A stretch of DNA of 64,000 nt from Actinoallomurus spadix (GTDB lineage: Bacteria; Actinomycetota; Actinomycetes; Streptosporangiales; Streptosporangiaceae), in the NCBI RefSeq assembly GCF_024055725.1, contig NZ_JAMXMX010000005.1:1-64000 (forward strand), in the 5' to 3' direction. The notes below the pieces were generated by a model. That model was not told the origin of the DNA, did no database searches, and saw nothing but the letters and a program-made list of their open reading frames with translations. The translations under genes were made by a program, and so were the position numbers. Shown in pieces: positions 54,151 through 61,261 of this stretch. Position 1 is the first letter of the stretch, and every line of letters begins with the position of its first letter.

Positions 54151-54747
54151 ATGGATGAGGACCTCGACCAGGCGCTCGGGGCGGTCGGCCCCCGGCTCCG
54201 CGCGCTGCGCCGGCAGCGCGAGACCACGCTCGCCGAGCTGTCGGCGGTGACGGGCATCTCGGTGAGCACCCTGTCCCGGCTGGAGTCCGGGGCCCGCCGC
54301 CCGACCCTCGAGCTCCTGCTCCCGCTCGCCCGGGCCCACGGGGTCACGCTCGACGAGCTCGTCGACGCCCCGCCCACCGGAGACCCGCGCATCCACCTGC
54401 GGCCGATCGAGCGTTACGGCATGAAGCTGCTGCCGCTGACCCGCCGGGCCGGCGGCATCCAGGCGTACAAGATCATCATTCCGGCGGGCAGCCCCCGGCG
54501 GGAGCCGGAGACACGGATCCACGAGGGCTACGACTGGGTGTACGTCCTCAACGGACGGCTGCGCCTGGTCCTCGGCGACCAGGATCTGGTCCTGTCCCCC
54601 GGCGAGGCGGCCGAGTTCGACACGCGCGTGCCGCACTGGTTCGGCGCCGCCGACGCCGGGGCGGTCGAGTTCCTCAGCCTCTTCGGCCGGCAGGGCGAAC
54701 GCGCCCACCTCCGCGCCCGCCCCACGGGCAGCGCCTCCGCGGAGTAG
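54151..54747 (+). CDS. XRE-family regulator with cupin sensor domain
   Basis: 198 residues. HTH_XRE (LRALRRQRETTLAELSAVTG, ISVSTLSRLESGARRPTLEL) followed by a cupin_2 domain (RIHEGYDWVYVLNGRLRLVL, SPGEAAEFDTRVPHWFGAAD) with the metal-binding His/Glu pattern reduced, so it may bind a small ligand rather than metal. ATG at 54151; no strong ribosome-binding site. Divergent from the TrxR-like gene over a symmetric operator. Confidence 0.92.
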   Translation: MDEDLDQALGAVGPRLRALRRQRETTLAELSAVTGISVSTLSRLESGARRPTLELLLPLARAHGVTLDELVDAPPTGDPRIHLRPIERYGMKLLPLTRRAGGIQAYKIIIPAGSPRREPETRIHEGYDWVYVLNGRLRLVLGDQDLVLSPGEAAEFDTRVPHWFGAADAGAVEFLSLFGRQGERAHLRARPTGSASAE

Positions 54748-54770
54748 GCCAGCGGGGCTTTGAGACAGGC

Positions 54771-55652
54771 CTAACCGGCGACGGCGGGCTTGAGCACCTC
54801 CTCGCACCACTGGCGGAAGCCGGTCGGAGTCGTGGACTCCGGAGTACGCGGCTGCGCGCGGTACAGGCCCTGGTCGATCGCGGCGCCCATGTCGACGATC
54901 CCCTGCGCCCAGGCCTCGCTCACCCCGTTCCGCATGAGAGTGGCCTTGTACGCCTCGCCGGAGAGCTGCTGGAAGCGGATGGGCCGTCCCAGCACCTCCG
55001 ACATGATCCGCGCCATGTCGTTCGGCGACAGGTCCTCCGGGCCGAGGACGGGGACGCCCTCCTGCCCGCTCCAGGAGTCGTCGAGCAGCAGTCTCGCCGC
55101 GACGGCCGCGATGTCACGGGTGGCGCACGCCGGATTCCTCCGGTCCCCGGACAGCGTGAGGAAGAAGACGCCCTGGCTCCTGATCACGCCGGCCTGCTGC
55201 AGCAGGTTCTCCATGAAGCCCGGCATCAGCAGGGCCCGGTAGTCCACGCCGATGCCCTCGATCATCTCGTCCATGGCGAGCGCCGCGGAGATCTGTCCGG
55301 CGTTTCCGGCCCAGCCGCGGCCCAGGGTCGAGACGCCGACGACCCGCTGGACGCCCCGGTCCGCGATGGCCTCGCACAGCGGCCGGGCGAAGCCCAGCAC
55401 GTGCCCTTCGACGCTGTCGGCGCGGGGATCCGGAGGCACCACCCAGAACACCGCACCGGCTCCGTCCAGCGCCTCGGTGAGAACGTCGAGGCGATCGTGC
55501 GAGCCCGTGACAACCTCGACGCGCTCGCGCACATCCGGGGAGAGCCGGGAGGGATCGCGCGCGATGACGCGGACCGGTTCCTTCCCGGTGGCCAGGACGG
55601 TGCCGAGAACCTGCCGGCCGATCTGGCCGGTGGGCGTCGTAATGACGATCAT
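54771..55652 (-). CDS. NmrA-like NAD(P)H-binding protein
   Basis: 293 residues of the atypical SDR class: TTPTGQIGRQVLGTVLATGK (GxxGxxG), VRVIARDPSRL, FWVVPPDP, and no Tyr/Lys catalytic pair. Resembles NmrA/HSCARG or quinone oxidoreductase 2 proteins, often redox sensors or azo/quinone reductases. Divergent from a LysR-type regulator across 147 bp, so probably its target. ATG at 55652; a weak GGAGGATGA site overlaps. Confidence 0.9.
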   Translation of the reverse strand: MIVITTPTGQIGRQVLGTVLATGKEPVRVIARDPSRLSPDVRERVEVVTGSHDRLDVLTEALDGAGAVFWVVPPDPRADSVEGHVLGFARPLCEAIADRGVQRVVGVSTLGRGWAGNAGQISAALAMDEMIEGIGVDYRALLMPGFMENLLQQAGVIRSQGVFFLTLSGDRRNPACATRDIAAVAARLLLDDSWSGQEGVPVLGPEDLSPNDMARIMSEVLGRPIRFQQLSGEAYKATLMRNGVSEAWAQGIVDMGAAIDQGLYRAQPRTPESTTPTGFRQWCEEVLKPAVAG

Positions 55653-55799
55653 TCATCCTCCAGGGGAGAGCGGCATGGGCACGGCCGCCGCAGGCGTTCG
55701 CATCCGGATCCGCCCTCGGTGGAGCGGACGTCGAGCAGTCAATCCCGCGGTGGCGTGGACCTGAAGGACCGATCGGATCACCATTGATACCCTGCCGAT

Positions 55800-56723
55800 A
55801 TGAATGACCTGGAGTCGCGGGAGCTCCGGTACTTCGTCGCGGTCGCCGAGGAGCTGCACTTCGGGCGCGCCGCCGAGCGGCTGGGCATGGCACAGCCGCC
55901 GCTGTCCCGGGCGATCCGGGAGCTGGAACGCCGGCTGGGCGTGCGGCTGCTGGAGCGGACCACCCGGCAGGTCGCCCTCACGGCGGCCGGGGAGGTCCTC
56001 CTGCGGGACGCCCGGACCGCCCTCGACGCGATCGCCGCGGCCGGCCGGCGGGTCCGGGACGCCGGCCGGGCAACCCCAACGCTGCGACTGGCGCTCAAGG
56101 CCGACAACGACGCCGGGCTGCTGCCCCGGATCCTGTCGGTCTACGCACGTGAGGACACCGCGATCGGCGTGGAACTGGTGCTCGGCGGCCGGGGCGAGCA
56201 GGCACCGGCGCTGCGCGACGGGCGGGCCGACGTCGCGCTGCTCGTCAGCCCCTTCGACGACCGCGGCCTGGACTCCGAGCCGCTCCTGACCGAACCCCGC
56301 CTGGCCGCCCTGGCGGCCGGCGATCCGCTCACCGCCAGACCGTCCCTGCGGCTGGCCGACCTGGCGGGCCGGAGCCTCCCTGACGGGTCCCTCGTCGGGG
56401 GAGACGAGTCACCGCGCTCGCAGGTTCCCTCCGGCGGACGCGATCCCGTACGGCCCCGGACGGCACCTCGCGAGCTCACGGCCGGAACCCGGCAGCCGCT
56501 CTCGGACATCACCCAGATCTTCCGCCTGGTCGAGCTGGGGCACCTGATCTGCTTCCTCCCCGCCTGGGTGACGCGGCGTTACCCGCTACCCGGGATCACC
56601 TACCGGCCGGTCGTCGATCTGGAACCGGCCACACTCGCGGTCGCCTGGCCGCAAGACGCGCACTCGCCGGCGATCGCCGCCTTCGTCCGCGCCGCCGCCT
56701 CGGTGACGCACCCCGCAGGTTGA
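55800..56723 (+). CDS. LysR-family transcriptional regulator
   Basis: 307 residues. N-terminal winged HTH (ELRYFVAVAEELHFGRAAER, LGMAQPPLSRAIRELERRLG, VRLLERTTRQVALTAAGEV) and a C-terminal substrate-binding domain (LRLALKADNDAGLLPRILS, DVALLVSPFDDRGL). The effector domain has a Pro/Arg/Gly-rich segment near residues 195-225 that is poorly conserved. Divergent from the NmrA-like gene, which it likely regulates. Confidence 0.93.
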   Translation: MNDLESRELRYFVAVAEELHFGRAAERLGMAQPPLSRAIRELERRLGVRLLERTTRQVALTAAGEVLLRDARTALDAIAAAGRRVRDAGRATPTLRLALKADNDAGLLPRILSVYAREDTAIGVELVLGGRGEQAPALRDGRADVALLVSPFDDRGLDSEPLLTEPRLAALAAGDPLTARPSLRLADLAGRSLPDGSLVGGDESPRSQVPSGGRDPVRPRTAPRELTAGTRQPLSDITQIFRLVELGHLICFLPAWVTRRYPLPGITYRPVVDLEPATLAVAWPQDAHSPAIAAFVRAAASVTHPAG

Positions 56724-56792
56724 TCGCTGGTGTCTGCCACGTCCTACTGACAGTTGGCGCCAGGAGTCAACCGGCGCACAGCCTCCGATCAC

Positions 56793-56985
56793 TCAGCACC
56801 GGAGCGTTCGGAGTTCGGCTGCCGTCAGAGCGACGCCGGGGGCGACGACCGCCACGTGGACGGTCTTGCTCGGAGACGACCAGGGTGCTGGTATAGGCAT
56901 GCTCTTCGTCGTAGTGCCCGGCGACGACGTCCTGGGCGAATCGGCGGCCGATGGCCACGGAAACGGGATGCACACGCACCGCCAT
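56793..56985 (-). pseudogene. Small frameshifted gene remnant
   Basis: From an ATG at 56985 one frame reads MAVRVHPVSVAIGRRFAQDV and HYDEEHAYTSTLVVSE. A +1 change near 56868 gives SKTVHVAVVAPGVALTAAEL and RTLRC followed by a stop. The switched frame keeps high GC3 and protein-like composition, whereas the original one becomes Arg-rich. No family recognised. It may be a decayed small gene divergent from the 57014 ORF. Confidence 0.35.
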
Positions 56986-57013
56986 TCATGAGGGTTCGAG
57001 CCGACCGGGCCGA

Positions 57014-57250
57014 ATGAGCACGGAGATCGTCCGGCGGATTAAGGTGGATTTCGACGACCTGGAGTCTGTGGCGTTGCCTCCAGAAGCATCTACGGAGCTC
57101 ATCGCCGCCGTCGCGAAGGAGTGGTCGGCCATGCGTTCGGCAGAGAAGCCTCCGTCCCCTCGCCGGCGCGAGAGCACTCGTAGCGGTGAAGCCACCAACC
57201 GCGTCGACGTCGCCGTCGTCGAGTCGCCGGATCGGTCGTGCGCACGCTGA
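57014..57250 (+). CDS. Small hypothetical protein (78 aa)
   Basis: Starts MSTEIVRRIKVDFDDLESVA and continues PPEASTELIAAVAKEWSAMR, then a basic, probably disordered tail. No family recognised. Codon use has lower GC3 than neighbours, hinting at recent acquisition. Overlaps the start of the GNAT gene by 13 bp. No strong ribosome-binding site. Confidence 0.5.
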   Translation: MSTEIVRRIKVDFDDLESVALPPEASTELIAAVAKEWSAMRSAEKPPSPRRRESTRSGEATNRVDVAVVESPDRSCAR

Positions 57251-57828
57251 CGACCGAACGGCTGGTCCTGCCGCCCTGGGATGCCCGGTTCGAGGATGAC
57301 CTGTGCCGGCTGAGCGCGGATCCGCGGATCACTCGGTTCCTCGGGGACGGCCGGCCGTGGGATCGCGAGCGCGCCCTGACGCGGCACGGCGAGATCCTGG
57401 CGCACTGGGCAGAGCACGGCTTCGGCTGGCGCGGCATCCTTCTCCGCGACGGGGGTGACGAGCGGACCCTCGGAGTGGCGGCGCTGAACCATCTCCGCCG
57501 GAGCGTGCCGGGGATCGAGGAGTCCGTCATCGAGATCGGGTGGTGGGTCGATCCGCGCTACTGGGGAATGGGGCTCGCCACCGAGGCCGCGGCCGCACTC
57601 CGGGACGAGGCGTTCACCGATCACGGCGCCGAGCGGCTCGCGGCGCTGTACCAGCCCGCGAACCACGCCTCGGGCAACGTCATGCGCAAGATCGGCATGC
57701 GGCACCACGGCGATACCATCGGCCCGTACGGGGAGGCCGTGCGCGTCCACGTCCTCGACCGCTCCGACTGGGTCGCCATGCGCGCCCGTCCTGACCGCGC
57801 CGCTGACCGTACAGCTGACGAGGCATGA
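57238..57828 (+). CDS. GNAT-family N-acetyltransferase (RimJ/RimL-like)
   Basis: 196 residues. RimJ-like opening (LTTERLVLPPWDARFEDDL), WWVDPRYWGMGLATEAAAA (acetyl-CoA loop) and PANHASGNVMRKIGMRHHG are characteristic. Acts on protein N-termini or small amines; substrate unknown. GTG start overlaps the small ORF upstream. Followed by the GH31 promoter region. Confidence 0.9.
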   Translation: MRTLTTERLVLPPWDARFEDDLCRLSADPRITRFLGDGRPWDRERALTRHGEILAHWAEHGFGWRGILLRDGGDERTLGVAALNHLRRSVPGIEESVIEIGWWVDPRYWGMGLATEAAAALRDEAFTDHGAERLAALYQPANHASGNVMRKIGMRHHGDTIGPYGEAVRVHVLDRSDWVAMRARPDRAADRTADEA

Positions 57829-57845
57829 CCGTTTTATACCGTCTC

Positions 57846-57875
57846 TTGACGTATATGATCGTTCGCCACCATAGT
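57846..57875 (+). promoter_or_regulatory. Promoter of the first GH31 gene (leaderless)
   Basis: TTGACG, 18-bp spacer, CATAGT; the GTG start follows after 8 bp with no ribosome-binding site. The spacer holds TATGATCGTT, also found in the promoter of the second copy (61225-61254), so both genes likely answer to one regulator. Confidence 0.7.
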
Positions 57876-57883
57876 CCGTTGAC

Positions 57884-60800
57884 GTGAGCCTCCTCCCCTA
57901 TCGGCGTAATGTCGAGTTTCGCCTGCCTCGTACGTATTGGCGTGCGGGGCCGCGATCGAAGTTGATCAGAGCCGGCCTCGCGCTGGCCGGCGTCGCCGGC
58001 CTCGTGGTCGCCGGTTCCTCCCCCGCGACCGCGTCCGCCCCCGGGCAACGGGCCGACAGGCACGCCGTCCGGTCGGGCGACGCCCGCTTCGAGGTCCTCT
58101 CCCCCACGCTGATCCGGATGGAGTACGCCGGCGACGGCACCTTCACCGACGCGGCCACCTTCAACGCCGTGGGCCGAGACGGCTTCGGGCGGACGCAGTT
58201 CACCAAGAAGGTCTCGGACGGCTGGCTGACCATCGACACCGGGCCGGTGAAGCTGTCGTACAAGGTCGGCTCCGGCCCGTTCACCGCGGACAACGTCTCC
58301 GTGCGGCTGCGGTCCGGCGAGCAGAAGGTGATCGCGCACCCGACCTTCCCGAGCGCGGTCACCTGCGCCGTCGGGACCCTCTGCGAGGGCGAGCAGGCCC
58401 TGCTCCAGGGCGGCGTGTCCGTCGCCCGGGACCACACCGGTTTCACCGGCACCGGGTTCGCCGCCGGGTTCGAGAGCGTCGGCGGGTCGCTCGCCTATAC
58501 GCTCGACGTGCCGAAGGACGGCGACTACGACCTGCGCCTGCGCTACGCCAACAACCAGGGCGGCGACGGTAAGACCATGACCCGTACGCTGAGCGCCGCC
58601 GTCGACGGCGGAACGCCGGCGACGCTCACGATGCCGACCACCGCGAACTGGGACACCTGGGCGTTCACCACCGCGCCGGGTCTGCACCTGACCGCCGGCC
58701 GGCACACACTCGTGGTCTCCCGTGCCGCGAGCGACTCGGGCCAGGTGAACGTCGACAGCCTGGCGCTGACGGCGCCCGGCGCGCCGTATCCGACGACGGC
58801 GACGCCGCCCACCCCCTGCGACTACGGCACCGTGTGCGAGGCCGAGTCGGGTGCGCTCGCCGGCGGCGCGACGCAGGCCGCCGACCACAACGGCCACTCC
58901 GGTGACGGGTTCGTCGCCGGGCTGGAGCGGTCGGGCCCGTCCGACACCGTCACGGTGCGGAACGTCCCCGCCGACGGCACCTACTCCCTGCAGATCCGGT
59001 ACGCGAACGGCGGCGGAACGCAGCGGACCGTCTCGGCGGCCGTGAACGGCGGGACCGCGACGACGGCGAACCTCGCGCCGACGGCCGACTGGGACAGCTG
59101 GTCGACGGCCGTCGTCCCGGTGACCCTGACGAAGGGCGAGGACACCATCGCACTCGGCTGCCCGACGGCGGACAGCTGCCACGTCAACCTCGACACAGTG
59201 GCCGTCGCCCCGGCCGGGTCGCCGGTGCTGCCGGCGCACAGCCCGCTCGGCGGGTACCGGCGCGGCCTCGACGGCGTCAACGGCGGCGCGCTCACCACGC
59301 CCGGCCTGCTGTACCGCGACGGGTGGTACCTGCTCGACGACACGCCCTCGGCCGTGTTCGACCCGGAGACCCGCACGGTGCACGCGCGGCCCGGCCACGA
59401 TGGCAAGCCCTACCAGGACGGCTACCTCTTCGGGTACGGCGAGGACTACAAGCGGGGCCTGTCCGACCTGAAGACGCTGACCGGACCGTCGATGCTGCTG
59501 CCCCGGTGGGCCTACGGCATCTGGTTCTCGGAGTACTACGACTTCACCGCCGCCGAGTACCAGAACGACCTCCTGCCGAAGTTCCGCTCGGAGGGCGTCC
59601 CGCTGGACGTCCTGGTCACCGACACGGACTTCAAGGCGCCGACCGCCTGGAACGGCTGGGAGTTCAACGACCAGAAGTTCCCCGACCCGGCGGCGTTCTT
59701 CGCCTGGGAGCACGCGCAGGGCCTGCACGGCGGGCTGAACATCCACCCGAGCATCGCGAGTGGCGACCCGGCCTACGCACAGGCGCAGGCCACGGCCAAG
59801 GGCAAGCTCGCCGTCTCCGGCTGCCAGGCGCCCTCCGGGCAGACCTGTCACACGTTCGACTGGGGCGACCCGGACCAGCTCGCCGCCTACTTCGACCTGC
59901 ACAAGAAGATGGAGCAGCAGGGCAACGACCTGTGGTGGCTCGACTGGTGCTGTGAGAACTCCCAGTCCTCGCTGGCCGGCGTCACGCCCGACGCGTGGAT
60001 CAACCAGCAGTACGCCGACGACACCGCCAAGCGCATCGGGCGGGGCTTCGCCTTCTCCCGGGCGTACGGCTCACTGCAGGCGGCAGGCTACAGCGGCCAG
60101 GCGCCGGTGCCGACGGGCCCGTGGGCGGACAAGCGCACCACGCTCCACTTCACCGGGGACACCACCTCGAACTGGAACACCCTGAAGTACGAGGTCGGCT
60201 ACACCGCGGGTGAGTCCGCCGCCACCGGCCTGTCGCCGGTCAGCCACGACATCGGCGGCCACAACGGCGGCGCCAAGCTCGCGGACGATCTTTACGTCCG
60301 GTGGGTGCAGATGGCGGCCTTCCAGCCGATCCTGCGGCTGCACAGCAACCACGGCGCCCGGCTGCCGTGGCAGTACGGCGACCAGGCCCGCGTCGCGGCG
60401 GACAAGTTCCTCAACCTCCGCGAGAACCTGGTCCCCTACACCTACACACTGGCCAAGGAGGCCACCGACACCGGCGTTCCGGTCGTCCGCGCGACGTACC
60501 TGGAGTACCCGGACCAGCAGGGTGCCTACGACGCGGCGGCCCGCGAGTACTTCTACGGCTCCGACGTGCTGGTGGCTCCGGCCACCTCCCCCGGCACATC
60601 CTCGACCACGTCGGTCTGGTTCCCCCCGGGACAGTGGACGGACTACTTCACCGGCAAGACCTACACCGGTCCCGCCACGAAGGACGTGACCACCGACTGG
60701 AACTCGATGCCGGTGTTCATCAAGGCCGGCGGAATCCTGCCGACCCGGACGGACAACGTCACCAACGACGAGCAGAACCCGCTGACCAAGGTCACGGTGA

Positions 60801-61135
60801 ACGTCGCCGGCGGTGCCGACAGCGTCTTCCGGCTGTACGAGGACGACGGTCACTCCACCGACCCGAACGCCTCGGCGACCACCACCATCCGCTACACCGA
60901 GCGCGACGGCGACCACAGCCTGCGGATCGCACCATCACAGGGCAGGTTCACCGGCCAGGTCACGAAACGGCAGTGGACCGTCGTCTTCCACGCCGCGACC
61001 AAGCCGACGGCCGTCCAGGTCGACGGCGAACCGGCACCCCAGGGAAGCTGGACGTACGACGGCGGCAAGGGAACCCTGACGGTCACCCTCCCCGCCCGCA
61101 CGACCCACGCCGGAACAACGGTCGACTACCGCTGA
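57884..61135 (+). CDS. Secreted GH31 alpha-glycosidase with two CBM35-like domains (copy 1)
   Basis: 1083 residues. N-terminal twin-arginine-like signal with LALAGVAGLVVAGSS; GH31 N-terminal beta domain (FEVLSPTLIRMEYAG); two CBM35-like modules inserted (about 165-300 and 315-445, each opening with a CEGE or CEAESGA pattern); TIM barrel with nucleophile Asp687 in LWWLDWCCE and acid/base Asp759 in HFTGDTTSNW; C-terminal beta-sheet domains with VFIKAGGILPTR. The CBM35-GH31 layout recalls secreted isomaltosyl-transferring or cycloalternan-type enzymes; exact specificity unknown. GTG start with a strong leaderless promoter. A second copy follows in tandem. Confidence 0.93.
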   Translation: MSLLPYRRNVEFRLPRTYWRAGPRSKLIRAGLALAGVAGLVVAGSSPATASAPGQRADRHAVRSGDARFEVLSPTLIRMEYAGDGTFTDAATFNAVGRDGFGRTQFTKKVSDGWLTIDTGPVKLSYKVGSGPFTADNVSVRLRSGEQKVIAHPTFPSAVTCAVGTLCEGEQALLQGGVSVARDHTGFTGTGFAAGFESVGGSLAYTLDVPKDGDYDLRLRYANNQGGDGKTMTRTLSAAVDGGTPATLTMPTTANWDTWAFTTAPGLHLTAGRHTLVVSRAASDSGQVNVDSLALTAPGAPYPTTATPPTPCDYGTVCEAESGALAGGATQAADHNGHSGDGFVAGLERSGPSDTVTVRNVPADGTYSLQIRYANGGGTQRTVSAAVNGGTATTANLAPTADWDSWSTAVVPVTLTKGEDTIALGCPTADSCHVNLDTVAVAPAGSPVLPAHSPLGGYRRGLDGVNGGALTTPGLLYRDGWYLLDDTPSAVFDPETRTVHARPGHDGKPYQDGYLFGYGEDYKRGLSDLKTLTGPSMLLPRWAYGIWFSEYYDFTAAEYQNDLLPKFRSEGVPLDVLVTDTDFKAPTAWNGWEFNDQKFPDPAAFFAWEHAQGLHGGLNIHPSIASGDPAYAQAQATAKGKLAVSGCQAPSGQTCHTFDWGDPDQLAAYFDLHKKMEQQGNDLWWLDWCCENSQSSLAGVTPDAWINQQYADDTAKRIGRGFAFSRAYGSLQAAGYSGQAPVPTGPWADKRTTLHFTGDTTSNWNTLKYEVGYTAGESAATGLSPVSHDIGGHNGGAKLADDLYVRWVQMAAFQPILRLHSNHGARLPWQYGDQARVAADKFLNLRENLVPYTYTLAKEATDTGVPVVRATYLEYPDQQGAYDAAAREYFYGSDVLVAPATSPGTSSTTSVWFPPGQWTDYFTGKTYTGPATKDVTTDWNSMPVFIKAGGILPTRTDNVTNDEQNPLTKVTVNVAGGADSVFRLYEDDGHSTDPNASATTTIRYTERDGDHSLRIAPSQGRFTGQVTKRQWTVVFHAATKPTAVQVDGEPAPQGSWTYDGGKGTLTVTLPARTTHAGTTVDYR

Positions 61136-61154
61136 CCCGACTCAGCTGATCATC

Positions 61155-61188
61155 GGCGCCCGCCGCCTCCCCCGAGGCGGCGGGCGCC
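61155..61188 (+). terminator. Hairpin terminator between the GH31 copies
   Basis: Perfect 15-bp stem (GGCGCCCGCCGCCTC and complement) with a 4-nt loop. The second gene therefore needs its own promoter, which is present. Confidence 0.85.
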
Positions 61189-61224
61189 GGTGCGTTCCGT
61201 GCGGTGACCGATTTGGACCATCCA

Positions 61225-61254
61225 TTGACGAATATGATCGTTTGCCGTCATAGT
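61225..61254 (+). promoter_or_regulatory. Promoter of the second GH31 gene (leaderless)
   Basis: TTGACG, 18-bp spacer, CATAGT, GTG after 7 bp. The spacer and -10 match the first copy closely; here TATGA-N11-TCATA forms an inverted repeat. Confidence 0.7.
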
Positions 61255-61261
61255 CCAATCC

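Noticed and set aside
57680-59902. Long minus-strand frame antisense to the first GH31 gene
   Set aside because: Val/Arg/Gly-rich repetitive shadow; the duplicated frame at 61142-63085 only reflects the tandem genes.
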